From: Trebonia sp036501515
GTDB taxonomy: Bacteria; Actinomycetota; Actinomycetes; Streptosporangiales; Streptosporangiaceae
Length of the DNA: 64,000 nt
Reading direction: 5' to 3'
Assembly (NCBI GenBank): GCA_036501515.1
Contig: DASYAD010000066.1
Coordinates: 1-64,000, forward strand
Shown: positions 49,331 through 57,537 of the stretch, one piece after another
Position numbering within the stretch: position 1 is the stretch's first letter
Layout: the number at the start of each line of letters is the position of its first letter
The notes under the pieces: generated by a model
Told to the model about the DNA's origin: nothing
Seen by the model: only the letters and a program-made list of their open reading frames with translations
The model's database searches: none
Program-made: the position numbers and the translations under genes

Positions 49331-50284
49331 GTGGGCGCCGGGACCGACTCCACTCGGATCGACGCCGCGGAGCTCGACCTGCTGGCCGGGGCGTTCAGGA
49401 AGACGATGGCGTCGGCGTCGGGCCAGGCGCTCGACCTCGCGCTTATCCAGCTCGGCTGGCGCGACCTGCTGGCCGAGCTGCCGGGCACGGCCGTGCCGCT
49501 CGCTTTCCGGCTGCTTGGCGAGACCGGCGCGCACGCGCCGCTGCTCAACGACGTAGTGCTGACTGCCTCGGGCCGCCCGCCCGGCGGCACGGTGCCGCTG
49601 CCCTACGCGGGCGGCTCCTGGGTGCTCTGGGAACGGACCGACCAGCCGAGCGCGACGGTGGACGGTGACATCCCGCTACGCCGGGTCGCTCCGCTCGCGG
49701 GCGCGCCACTCGCGGACACCCCACTCACCGACGCCGCGCTTGCCGCTGGACGCCGGGCGGTCGGCTGGTGGCTGCTCGGCACCGGGCGGGCCATGCTCGC
49801 CCTGGCCCGGTCGCATGCGGTGGACCGGGTGCAGTTCGGTCGGCCGATCGCGTCCTTCCAGGCGGTACGGCACCGGCTCGCTGACACGTTGGTGGCACTT
49901 GAGGGCGCCGAGGCGGTGCTTCGGGCAGCAGACGCGGAGGCCAGCACCGGCGCGGGCGCCCGCACCTCTACCATCACCAGCACCAGCACCAGCACCAGCA
50001 CCAGCACCAGCACGGAAGCCTCCATCCGGGCCCACGCAAACCATGACCCGGAACTCGCCTCGCTGCTGGCCAAAGCCGCAGCCGGCCAGGCGGCGCTGAC
50101 CGCTGCCCGGCACTGCCAGCAGGTGCTCGGCGGGATCGGGTTCACCGCCGAGCACGCGCTGCATATCCACGTGAAGCGCGCCCTGCTGCTCGACGGCCTG
50201 CTCGGCAGCGCCCGCGAGCTCACCCGCGAAGCGGGGCGGCGAGTCCTGGCCGACGGCGCGGCGCCCCGGCTGGTGGACCTGTGA
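49331..50284 (+). CDS. Acyl-CoA dehydrogenase, small subunit of a heteromeric pair
   Basis: A 317-residue short partner. The N-terminal half is eroded; the C-terminal half keeps AVDRVQFGRPIASFQAVRHR and CQQVLGGIGFTAEHALHIHV. A (Thr-Ser)n tract at about residues 213-227 comes from six CACCAG units. GTG at 49331 is 2 bp after the large-subunit stop. The gene order here is large then small, the reverse of the pair at 32147, and matches the minus-strand pair only if read backwards. Confidence 0.85.
   Translation: MGAGTDSTRIDAAELDLLAGAFRKTMASASGQALDLALIQLGWRDLLAELPGTAVPLAFRLLGETGAHAPLLNDVVLTASGRPPGGTVPLPYAGGSWVLWERTDQPSATVDGDIPLRRVAPLAGAPLADTPLTDAALAAGRRAVGWWLLGTGRAMLALARSHAVDRVQFGRPIASFQAVRHRLADTLVALEGAEAVLRAADAEASTGAGARTSTITSTSTSTSTSTSTEASIRAHANHDPELASLLAKAAAGQAALTAARHCQQVLGGIGFTAEHALHIHVKRALLLDGLLGSARELTREAGRRVLADGAAPRLVDL
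49975..50010 (+). repeat. (CACCAG)6 microsatellite inside an acyl-CoA dehydrogenase gene
   Basis: Six exact 6-bp units encode alternating Ser and Thr. Length changes by whole units would keep the frame. Confidence 0.92.
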
Positions 50285-50294
50285 GGAGTTCCCG

Positions 50295-51212
50295 ATGACT
50301 GACACCCCGCCAAGCAACGTGCGGATGCCCGGCAGCCCGACCACCACGCCCCCTGCGACTGACAACACCGCAACTGGCAACCCCGTGACCGAGAGTCTGG
50401 GTGCGGCAGGGCTGCGATTCGAGCGGCAAGGACCGATCGGCTGGTGCCGCATCGACCGGCCGCAGGCGCGGAACGCCTTCACGCCCGCCATGTACTACGG
50501 CCTCAAGCGGGCCGTGCACCTGGTCAACGCCGACAAGGATCTCGCGGCGCTGATCATCACCGGGACCGGCGACGTATTCTCGCCAGGCGGCGACATGGGC
50601 GGGCGCAGCGACCCCGGCGACGAGCCGATTCCGGTTACCGGCCAGGACGTCTTGCCGTTCCTGCCGATCAGAGACAGCCGCGCCCCCGTCATCGCCGCGG
50701 TGAACGGCATCTGCCAGGCCGGCGGCATGCTGGTCGCGATGCTCGCCGACATCTGCGTGGCCAGCGACCGGGCCACGTTCCGGGCACCCGAACTGCTGCG
50801 CGGCATCCCGGACGCGACGTTCGCCGCCGTGCTCCCCGCACACTGCGGGCTAGCGGTAGCCCGCGACCTGCTGCTGTCGGCCCGGCGGCTGGACGCCACC
50901 GAGGCGCTCCGCCTCGGTGTCATCTCCCGCGTGGTCCCGCACCAGGAGCTGGAACGGGCCGCGGTAGAGGCGGCCCGCGAGATCCTGCAAACCCCGCCGG
51001 CCGCCCGCACGCACGTCAAGCGGATGCTGAACGAGCGCTACGGGACAATCGACTACCAGACGATGTTCTGGTCGCTGGAAACATCCACCGAACCCCGCGA
51101 GGGCATGCGCGCCTTCCTGGAAAAGCGCTCCCCCAACTGGGTCCCCGAAGAGTTCGCCAAGACCAGCGGCAGCAGTGGGTCCTCGGAGGTCTCGGGCGCA
51201 CCCGATCGCTAA
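50295..51212 (+). CDS. Enoyl-CoA hydratase/isomerase family protein
   Basis: A 305-residue crotonase-fold protein with a 35-residue low-complexity N-terminal extension rich in Thr and Pro. The oxyanion segments are DVFSPGGDMG and NGICQAGGMLVAMLADIC. One acidic residue of the usual Glu pair appears in RAPELLRGIPDA. It is the last gene of the unit headed by the operator at 46370 and should hydrate the product of the dehydrogenase pair. Its end overlaps the convergent HNH gene by 4 bp. Confidence 0.88.
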   Translation: MTDTPPSNVRMPGSPTTTPPATDNTATGNPVTESLGAAGLRFERQGPIGWCRIDRPQARNAFTPAMYYGLKRAVHLVNADKDLAALIITGTGDVFSPGGDMGGRSDPGDEPIPVTGQDVLPFLPIRDSRAPVIAAVNGICQAGGMLVAMLADICVASDRATFRAPELLRGIPDATFAAVLPAHCGLAVARDLLLSARRLDATEALRLGVISRVVPHQELERAAVEAAREILQTPPAARTHVKRMLNERYGTIDYQTMFWSLETSTEPREGMRAFLEKRSPNWVPEEFAKTSGSSGSSEVSGAPDR

Positions 51213-53155
51213 AGGTCGTATCTCGTCGGGGTGGTCAAGCGGGTGCGGCCAGACGGAAGGGTCCACCGGCTCACTCCCGGCTCGACCTGCTCGACTTTCC
51301 AGTCTGGTGCCTGCTTGGTGCGATGATGCGTCCTGCACCGGGGGGCGAGGTTACATTCGTCGGTCGGCCCGCCCGGGTACGGGACGGTGTGGTCCAGGTC
51401 GGCGTAGCAGGCCTGCGCGCCGCAGCCGGGAGCATCGCAGGTAGCCTTGCGGGCGCGGACCAGGTGCCGCAGCTTGCGGCTCGGAGCGTAGTGGTCTTCA
51501 GCGTGCCCGTGGTCGCAGGTGCCTCGCGCGACTGGTTCGAAGACGAGGTTGAGTCGGCGCAGCAGTTCGCGCAGGCGAGCGGCCTGCGCCGGGGTGGGAC
51601 CGTCGCGCTGCGGGCAGGGGTCATGGCGCTGCGGCGGCGGATCGTCGCGCGGCGGCGGCGGATCGTCGCGCGGCGCCCGAGGATCGCTCCGGTACCCTGG
51701 AGGATCATCGCGCTGCCCCGCAGGATCGTCAGGCCGCCCTCTCGGATCGTCACGCTGCCGCGGGGGCCCGTGTGGCTGACGCGGTGCAGGGTCGTCGTCG
51801 CGCCAGGCGGCGCCGTTCTTCGGGTCAGGAGCGCCTTCCGGGCTCCACGGGTGCTGGCCGCGGGCGCAGGCGTGGGCGACCGCCTCGCCTTTGTCGTTGG
51901 TAACCGTGACGCACCAGCGGGTTCTCTGGTGGCGCGACGCCGCCGCCGCGATCGTGCGGGTCTCCTCGTGGTCCAGCAGGCCCCAGGATCCGGCTTGGGC
52001 AGGCCCAGTCGACCAGCCAAGAAGGACGCCACTAGGAACGATGAGGTTAATGAGGGCCGGCGCAGGCACGGGGCCCGCGCGGCCGAGGCTGGAAACGCTT
52101 GGGCCACCGTCCGGTTCGGGGTCCGTGCCGGGGCTGGGCCCGGGGTCCGTGCCTGGACCCGGCTCGGGTTCGACCCCGGACTCGGGGTCGGCTGGGCACC
52201 GGCCGGGTTCGGCTGGTGGCGGGTTGAGGCGGTCGAGTGGATTGCGGCCCTGGGTGAGGTCGCCCATCGCCAGCACCCGCAGAGAACCGAGCGGGGCGTC
52301 TAGGCCGCCGTTGCGGAGCGCGACCGCGATCGCGTCGATGTAGGACTTGGCGGCTATCGCATCGGCGGTGTCCATCTCCCTGGCCGACAGCGAGGCGTTG
52401 CCTGATGCCTCTCGCCGGGCCTCCACCCGCTGATTCGTGCGCTTCTCGTGGTCTTTTCTCGCCTTGGCGGCCGCGGGGTCGAGCCTCATCTCCAAGGCGG
52501 CGGCCTTACGGACCAGCTGGTCTACTCGTAGGTCCGGTGCGGCGGCGGCGAGGATCTCATCGGCCCGGGCGGCGTCGGCTGGCGTCAGGCAGCGGGTGTA
52601 GAAAGCGATCCAGTATGCCCTGGCCTCGTCGATCAGGCCTGCTCCCATTCCGGCCAGCGTGGCCGGCAGCCGGGTTACCAGGTCGGTCGCCGTCTCGATC
52701 CTGTGACTGGCCTGGATCCGGGTGATGACAAGCTCAATGGCCAGTTCCTCGCCGGGGAAGCCCCCTGGTCGGCATCCGGTCGGCACACCGCGCGCCTTGG
52801 CGTTCTCGAACGCGGCCTCGCGTCGGCGGGCGAACTCGGCGACCGCGAGCGTCTGCTTGTAACCCTCGCGGATCTCCTGACGGCGCGCGGCCTGCAGCAC
52901 CCCGGCCAGCTCGCTATCCGACAGGCTCCCGAAGTCCTCGGCCGCCTCCTCGGTAAGTCCGACGAGCAACGGGCCGGGCGGTAGCATATCCGCCTCATCG
53001 CCCTGCCCGAACCGCAGGCTGCCCTGGGCCGGCTGCCATTGGCGGTCGGGGTCTCGGCCCGCCGCGATTTCGCCGTCCAGCCATGCTACGTACTCGGCCC
53101 ACTCTGGGTCCGGATCCACGGTCGGGCCGGAGTACGGCTGCTCACGTTCGTCCAT
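51209..53155 (-). CDS. DUF222/HNH endonuclease-domain protein
   Basis: A 648-residue protein of the 13E12-repeat/DUF222 family. The DUF222 helical region spans about 50-350. A Pro/Asp-rich linker around 470-525 repeats RDDP about seven times, and the HNH domain near 575-625 reads LDHTVPYPGGPTDECNLAPR followed by CRTHH, with CDAPGC as a zinc knuckle. DUF222/HNH proteins are numerous and variable in actinobacteria and behave like accessory or selfish elements; their targets are unknown. A GAAGGAGGG site precedes the ATG at 53155. A 23-bp minisatellite lies 92 bp upstream. Confidence 0.88.
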   Translation of the reverse strand: MDEREQPYSGPTVDPDPEWAEYVAWLDGEIAAGRDPDRQWQPAQGSLRFGQGDEADMLPPGPLLVGLTEEAAEDFGSLSDSELAGVLQAARRQEIREGYKQTLAVAEFARRREAAFENAKARGVPTGCRPGGFPGEELAIELVITRIQASHRIETATDLVTRLPATLAGMGAGLIDEARAYWIAFYTRCLTPADAARADEILAAAAPDLRVDQLVRKAAALEMRLDPAAAKARKDHEKRTNQRVEARREASGNASLSAREMDTADAIAAKSYIDAIAVALRNGGLDAPLGSLRVLAMGDLTQGRNPLDRLNPPPAEPGRCPADPESGVEPEPGPGTDPGPSPGTDPEPDGGPSVSSLGRAGPVPAPALINLIVPSGVLLGWSTGPAQAGSWGLLDHEETRTIAAAASRHQRTRWCVTVTNDKGEAVAHACARGQHPWSPEGAPDPKNGAAWRDDDPAPRQPHGPPRQRDDPRGRPDDPAGQRDDPPGYRSDPRAPRDDPPPPRDDPPPQRHDPCPQRDGPTPAQAARLRELLRRLNLVFEPVARGTCDHGHAEDHYAPSRKLRHLVRARKATCDAPGCGAQACYADLDHTVPYPGGPTDECNLAPRCRTHHRTKQAPDWKVEQVEPGVSRWTLPSGRTRLTTPTRYDL

Positions 53156-53246
53156 TTGCCGGCCCTCCTTCCGGAGTGATCATCAAGAGACTCTATATAT
53201 GCGAACAGCCTATCGAGGGGGTCTGACATTCCAGCGGAGACGCATC

Positions 53247-53403
53247 GAGGTCCGGGCGGCTACAGCGAAGAGGTCCGGGCGGGTACAGCGAAGAGGTCCG
53301 GACGGCTACAGCGAAGAGGTCCGGACGGCTACAGCGAAGAGGTCCGGACGGGTACAGCGAAGAGGTCCGGACGGTACAGCGAAGAGGTCCGGACGGGTAC
53401 AGC
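53247..53403. repeat. 23-bp minisatellite, about seven units
   Basis: GAAGAGGTCCGGACGGGTAC plus AGC recurs at 53267, 53290, 53313, 53336, 53359 and 53381, preceded by a partial unit at 53247. The unit at 53359 has lost one G. Copies differ mainly at one or two positions (GGGC/GGAC, GGCTAC/GGGTAC). It fills the spacer between the HNH and MarR genes. There are no spacers, so it is not CRISPR. Confidence 0.95.
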
Positions 53404-53420
53404 GAAATCCATCCAGGCGT

Positions 53421-53870
53421 TCAGCCGCCCGCGATCTCCTCGGGCGGCAGGGCGGACAGCTCCCGCGCCACGCGCAGGAATGCCTGCCGGTCGCCGGTCG
53501 GAAGCCTGGCTAGCAGGCGGTCCTCGCTGGCCTGGATGTCTGACTGCGTCGCGGCGCGGATTTGGCGGCCGGCTTCGGTGATGGCCAGCAGCCGCACCCG
53601 GCGATCAGCGGGATCGGGCTCGCGCGTGATCAGGCCGGCCTGCTGAAGCTCATCCAGGGTTCCGATGATCCTGGTCTTGTCGGCCCCGATCGCCTGGGCC
53701 AGGGCGGCCTGGGTGCGCGCGGGGCCGCCGTCAAGGGCGTTGAGCACGATATAGCCCCACATGGAAATCCCGTGCCTGGCCAGCACCGGCAGTTCGGCCG
53801 CGATGAGGCCCCGTACAAGAGGGTGCAGCATCGCGGCCAGGTCCGGCCGGGCGCCGCCTTGATCCGCCAT
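53421..53870 (-). CDS. MarR-family transcriptional regulator
   Basis: A 149-residue MarR regulator. The winged helix reads ARTQAALAQAIGADKTRIIG, then LDELQQAGLITREPDPADRR with the typical wing Arg residues. ATG at 53870 is preferred; a TATGTT hexamer ends 6 nt before it, which suggests a leaderless transcript. It is divergent from the TIGR03086 gene and probably represses it and itself through the shared spacer. Confidence 0.9.
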   Translation of the reverse strand: MADQGGARPDLAAMLHPLVRGLIAAELPVLARHGISMWGYIVLNALDGGPARTQAALAQAIGADKTRIIGTLDELQQAGLITREPDPADRRVRLLAITEAGRQIRAATQSDIQASEDRLLARLPTGDRQAFLRVARELSALPPEEIAGG

Positions 53871-53921
53871 GCGAAGAACATACCCGTTGACATACGATAT
53901 GCACATGTAGATGATAAGCAC
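53871..53921. promoter_or_regulatory. Divergent MarR/TIGR03086 promoter with candidate operators
   Basis: This 51-bp AT-rich spacer holds CATA-CGA-TATG (53891-53901), two direct copies of GCACATG, and -10-like elements for both directions. The spacing is short enough that one bound MarR dimer would block both promoters. Confidence 0.5.
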
Positions 53922-54539
53922 ATGCATACAACTTTCATGACCGAGATCGTGGCACTCGACGCGGAAGCGGTAATCGCCAGCCTGGACCTGATCGCGCAGG
54001 CGAACGCCGCCGACATGGCCCGGCCCACCCCGTGTGCGGACTGGACGCTGCACGGCCTGGTGAGGCACATGACCGCCCAGCACTACGGCTTCGCGGCGGC
54101 CGCCACGGGCGACGGCGACCTGGCGCGATGGCGGCTGCGGCCGCTGAGCGCGGACCCGGTCGCCGACTATTTCGCCGCGGTCGAGTGCGTGCTGGCCGCC
54201 TTCGCCGCCGACGGCGTGCTCGACCGGGATTTCCCCCTCCCGGAGTTCAAGCGCGGGCTGATGTTCCCTGGCCGGCAGGCGGTCAGCTTCCACTTCGTCG
54301 ACTACGTGGTGCACTCCTGGGACGTCGCCCGGGCACTGGACCTGCCGGTGAATCTGGACGCGGCGCTGCTGGACGCGGCCCACCGGGTGGCCGAGGCCGT
54401 CCCAGGCGGCAGTGCCCGTGTCGAGCCAGGGGCCGCGTTCGCTCCCGGGGTCGCGTGGTCAGGCGGGTCCCGCCTCGACCAAGTCGTCGCGCTGCTCGGC
54501 CGCTCGCCTGGCTGGCGGCGCCCGGACTTGCCCGCGTAG
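53922..54539 (+). CDS. TIGR03086-family (DinB-like, mycothiol-type) metal-binding protein
   Basis: A 205-residue four-helix DinB-like protein. The N-terminal part carries PTPCADWTLHGLVRHMTAQH with a metal-binding His, and the later FVDYVVHSWDVARALDLP is the family hallmark. Relatives use mycothiol, the actinobacterial thiol, in isomerisation or detoxification. ATG at 53922 or 53937 could be the start. Divergence from a MarR gene suggests a stress or xenobiotic response. Confidence 0.85.
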   Translation: MHTTFMTEIVALDAEAVIASLDLIAQANAADMARPTPCADWTLHGLVRHMTAQHYGFAAAATGDGDLARWRLRPLSADPVADYFAAVECVLAAFAADGVLDRDFPLPEFKRGLMFPGRQAVSFHFVDYVVHSWDVARALDLPVNLDAALLDAAHRVAEAVPGGSARVEPGAAFAPGVAWSGGSRLDQVVALLGRSPGWRRPDLPA

Positions 54540-54540
54540 C

Positions 54541-54606
54541 CGTACCGCTAGCCAGGCGTGACCGTACCGCCAGTCAGGCGTAGCGGCACCGTCAGTCAGG
54601 CGCGGA
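54541..54606. repeat. 22-bp direct repeat, three units
   Basis: Units CGTACCGCTAGCCAGGCGTG(AC), CGTACCGCCAGTCAGGCGTA(GC) and a diverged third lie at 54541-54562, 54563-54584 and 54585-54606, immediately after the TIGR03086 stop. Confidence 0.8.
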
Positions 54607-54677
54607 AAAGCAATTGATGGCCGGGGCGGTCACCGCCTACGGTCGGCGGGTGGGTATCTACATGGTGATGGTCCGTC

Positions 54678-55196
54678 GTGTCCGCCTCGGGGCGGTCGCG
54701 CCGGGACTGGGGCTGGCACCGGCTCGATGACGAATGGGCGGCGCGGATCGTCGGCGCCGCCGGAATACGACCAGGCGAGCTCGTACTCGACCTGGGGGCA
54801 GGCGAAGGTGCGCTGACCGCATACCTGGTGCGAGCAGGGGCGCGGGTAGTCGCGGTCGAGTTGAACCCGCGCCGGGCCGCGATCTTGCGTGAGCGCTTCC
54901 CTGGCATCACGGTGGTGCAAGCGGACGCGACCGCGATCCCGTTCCCCGGGCGGCCGTTCCGGGTGGTCGCTAATCCGCCGTTCGGGATCTCGTCCAGTCT
55001 GCTGCGGGCACTGCTGCGGCCTGGCAGCCGGCTGGTCGCGGCCGACCTTGTGCTGCAGCGTGCGGTGGTGCGCAAGCACGCCTCCAGCCCTGGGCGGCGG
55101 TTCAACGTGAGCGCTGGCCTCATGCTGCCGAGGCGGGCGTTCCTGCCACCGCCGCAGGTGGACTCCGCAGTGCTGGTCGTCCGCCGGCGGAAGTGA
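54678..55196 (+). CDS. erm: Short 23S rRNA adenine-N6 methyltransferase, Erm(37)-like
   Basis: A 172-residue Erm enzyme, which methylates A2058 or neighbours in 23S rRNA and gives macrolide-lincosamide resistance. The SAM site is LVLDLGAGEGALTAYLVRAG and the catalytic motif is NPPF (residues 99-102). From memory it matches the M. tuberculosis Erm(37) almost throughout, including GRSRR-WGWHRL-DEWAAR at the start and MLPRRAFLPPP-VDSAVLVV at the end. Like Erm(37) it lacks the C-terminal helical domain of standard 260-residue Erm proteins. GTG at 54678 gives the same N terminus. Housekeeping KsgA is excluded by length and motif. Confidence 0.92.
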   Translation: MSASGRSRRDWGWHRLDDEWAARIVGAAGIRPGELVLDLGAGEGALTAYLVRAGARVVAVELNPRRAAILRERFPGITVVQADATAIPFPGRPFRVVANPPFGISSSLLRALLRPGSRLVAADLVLQRAVVRKHASSPGRRFNVSAGLMLPRRAFLPPPQVDSAVLVVRRRK

Positions 55197-55374
55197 GCGC
55201 AGCCAGTCTGGCCGCCGCGGAACTCAACCGGGCCGCCAGCCGACGACCGCGGCGGCGGCCAGCCGCCCAACGGCATCGCGGGTTGCGACACCGAAGCGAC
55301 TGGCTGCCGTTATCACGGCCGGGCCGGCTGGTGTGGCTCGAGGTGGTGCGGGACTGGCGATGCCGGCGCCAGCG

Positions 55375-56526
55375 CTACGGCGCGGGGACCTCGATGACGA
55401 GGGCGCCGCCCATGCCGCCGCCCGCGCACATCGCGGCGACGCCGATGCCGCCGCCCTGCCGGCGGAGCTGGTAGATGAGCGTGCTGAGCATCCGCCCGCC
55501 GGTCGCGGCGATCGGGTGGCCGATGGAGCAGCCGCTGCCGTTGACGTTCACCTTGTCCGGGTCGAGGCCGAGGATCCGGATGTTGGCCACGCACATGGAC
55601 GCGAACGCCTCGTTGATCTCGAACAGGTCCACGTCGCCGGTCGACAGTGACGCACGGGACAGGGCCTTGGGTATGGCCTTGACCGGGGCCGACCACGTGT
55701 CGGCGGGGTCAACGCCGACCGATGCCCAGGACCGGACGATGGCCAGCGGCGCGCGGCCGGACTCGGCCGCCACCCGGTCGCTGGCAACCACCAGGGCGGA
55801 CGCGGCGTCGTTGGAGCCGCAGGCGTTGCCCGCGGTGATCGAGAAGCCCTCGATCTCCGGGTGCAGCACCTTGAGCCGTCCCAGCTTCTCCATGCTGGTG
55901 TCGCGCCGCGGGTGCTCGTCCACCGCGAACAGGCCGTGCGGGGTCTCGATCGGGACGATCTCTTCCTTGAAGCGGCCCTCGTCGATCGCGCGGACCGCGT
56001 TCTGGTGCGAGCGCAGCGCCCAGGCGTCCATCTCCTCGCGGCTGACGTTCGCCTTGACGGCGGCCGACCAGCCGATGGTGATCGACATGTCGCGGTTCGG
56101 GGCGTCCGGACGGTCGGGGTGGGTCGGCGAGAACCAGTCTCTCCAGTCTTCGCCGTCGCGGACCCGCTCCCGCGGCGCGGTGGATCCCGAGCTGACGCCG
56201 CCGGCGATGATCAGCTCGTCCATGCCCGAGCGGATGCTGCCCGCCGCGGTCGCGACGGCCGAGAGGCTGGCGGCGCAGTGCCGGTTCATGGCCAGGCCGG
56301 GTACGTGCTGCAGGCCCGCCGTGATGGCGGCGTGCCGGGCGATCACGCCGCCGCCGGCCAGGCCCTCGGCCAGGATGACGTCGTCGATCCGCTGCGGGTC
56401 GAGCCCGTCGGCGGCGGCACGGACCACGTGATCGGCGAGGTCGAACGCGGTCGTGTCGCGCAGCGTGCCGCGGAACGCGGTGCCGACGGGGGTCCTGAGT
56501 GCGGACACGATGACAGCTTCGGGCAT
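55375..56526 (-). CDS. Thiolase (acetyl-CoA C-acyltransferase)
   Basis: A 383-residue degradative thiolase that cleaves 3-ketoacyl-CoA with CoA. The nucleophile is C84 (NRHCAASLSA), and H337 (IGHPIAATGGR) and C367 (MCAGGGMGG) complete the site. NEAFA is also intact. It completes the beta-oxidation enzymes encoded across the window. The operator at 56615 lies 89 bp upstream, shared with the divergent SDR. Confidence 0.94.
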   Translation of the reverse strand: MPEAVIVSALRTPVGTAFRGTLRDTTAFDLADHVVRAAADGLDPQRIDDVILAEGLAGGGVIARHAAITAGLQHVPGLAMNRHCAASLSAVATAAGSIRSGMDELIIAGGVSSGSTAPRERVRDGEDWRDWFSPTHPDRPDAPNRDMSITIGWSAAVKANVSREEMDAWALRSHQNAVRAIDEGRFKEEIVPIETPHGLFAVDEHPRRDTSMEKLGRLKVLHPEIEGFSITAGNACGSNDAASALVVASDRVAAESGRAPLAIVRSWASVGVDPADTWSAPVKAIPKALSRASLSTGDVDLFEINEAFASMCVANIRILGLDPDKVNVNGSGCSIGHPIAATGGRMLSTLIYQLRRQGGGIGVAAMCAGGGMGGALVIEVPAP

Positions 56527-56614
56527 GAACGATCTCCAACTCGGCTCGGCCCGGCCGCTTCAGCCCGGGCCATCTCGGCTGGCGCTGCTGGTCCGCGCCT
56601 GACGTTCTAATCGT

Positions 56615-56629
56615 GAGAATGCTATTCTC
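56615..56629. promoter_or_regulatory. Operator GAGAATGCTATTCTC
   Basis: A perfect core with GCT at the centre, in the spacer between divergent thiolase (56526) and SDR (56669) genes. Confidence 0.8.
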
Positions 56630-56668
56630 TTTTATAAGATTATCATTCGCAAGACTGGGAGAGTGTGG

Positions 56669-57436
56669 ATGCAGATCAGCGGATCCTCGGCGGTGGTGGT
56701 TGGCGGTACCGGCGGCATGGGTGAGGCGACTGTCCGCCGCCTGCACGCGGCGGGCGCCCGGGTGGTCGTCGCCGACGTCAACGACGAGAAGGGCAAGGCC
56801 CTCGTCGACGAGCTCGGCGTCCGCTACGTGCACACCGACGCGAGCAGCACCGAGGACGTCGAGGCGGCGTTCGCGGAGGCGGCGGCCCTCGGCCCGGTAC
56901 GGATCAGCGTGGACGTGCACGGCGGCCCGGCCGCGGGCGGGCGGCTGCTGAACAAGGAGGGCGAGCCGCACAAGCTGGAAGACTTCAGGACCACGCTCGA
57001 GTCGTACCTGATCTCCCCGTTCAACGTCACCCGGCTGGCCGCCGCCGCGATCAGGAAGTCGGAGCCCCTCAACGAGGAAGGCACCCGCGGGGTCATCATC
57101 CAGACCGCGTCCATCGCCGGCTTCGAGGGCCAGATCGGCCAGATGGCCTACGGCGCCGCCAAGGGCGGCATCATCGCGATGACGCTGATCGCGGCCAGGG
57201 ACCTGTCCCCCGTCGGCATCCGGGTCGTCACCATCGCGCCCGGCATGGTCAACACCCCCGCTTACGGCAAGGCGGCCGACAAGCTCGAGGAAATCTGGGG
57301 TCCGCAGATTCCGCACCCGAAGCGGATGGGCGTGCCCGACGAGTACGCCAGGCTCGCCCTCGCGCTGGCCGACAACGACTACCTGAACGGCGAGGTCATC
57401 CGGCTCGACGGCGCCTTCAGGTTCCCGCCCAAGTAA
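56669..57436 (+). CDS. SDR, 3-hydroxyacyl-CoA dehydrogenase type-2-like
   Basis: A 255-residue classical SDR. The cofactor motif is VVGGTGGMGEATVR, with the VADVNDEKG acidic residue selecting NAD, and the catalytic residues are S148, Y161 and K165 (TASIAGFEGQIGQMAYGAAK). It is close to the 17-beta-HSD10/3-hydroxyacyl-CoA dehydrogenase type 2 group. With the divergent thiolase it forms a plausible pair for the last two beta-oxidation steps. ATG at 56669 follows GGGAGAG. Confidence 0.9.
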   Translation: MQISGSSAVVVGGTGGMGEATVRRLHAAGARVVVADVNDEKGKALVDELGVRYVHTDASSTEDVEAAFAEAAALGPVRISVDVHGGPAAGGRLLNKEGEPHKLEDFRTTLESYLISPFNVTRLAAAAIRKSEPLNEEGTRGVIIQTASIAGFEGQIGQMAYGAAKGGIIAMTLIAARDLSPVGIRVVTIAPGMVNTPAYGKAADKLEEIWGPQIPHPKRMGVPDEYARLALALADNDYLNGEVIRLDGAFRFPPK

Positions 57437-57472
57437 ACCCCGCGGGGCGAACGGGGCAGCGGTGCAAGCTGC

Positions 57473-57505
57473 CCGGCCGGCTCACTCGCAGAGTGAACCG
57501 GCCGG
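57473..57505. terminator. Bidirectional hairpin between convergent genes
   Basis: CCGGCCGGCTCACTC (57473-57487) and GAGTGAACCGGCCGG (57491-57505) pair with one mismatch around GCA. It sits between the SDR stop at 57436 and the convergent gene end at 57538. Confidence 0.7.
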
Positions 57506-57537
57506 CTGGCTGGCGGGCGGCCAGGTAAAGCTCCCGG

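Noticed and set aside
49331..50284. Treating the short acyl-CoA dehydrogenases as broken genes
   Set aside because: All three short forms lie next to a full-length partner with overlapping or adjacent starts and keep the same C-terminal motifs, which fits heteromeric enzymes rather than decay.
53247..53403. Possible CRISPR array
   Set aside because: Units of 23 bp are directly adjacent without spacers and no cas genes are nearby; it is a minisatellite.
54678..55196. KsgA/RsmA housekeeping rRNA methylase
   Set aside because: The length of 172 residues, the NPPF motif and the WGWHRLDDEW N-terminus are those of a short Erm, not KsgA.
55193..55474. Open frame starting at the erm stop codon
   Set aside because: It overlaps the thiolase 3' end on the other strand, is Arg/Pro-rich and matches nothing; 55197-55374 is best treated as a gap.
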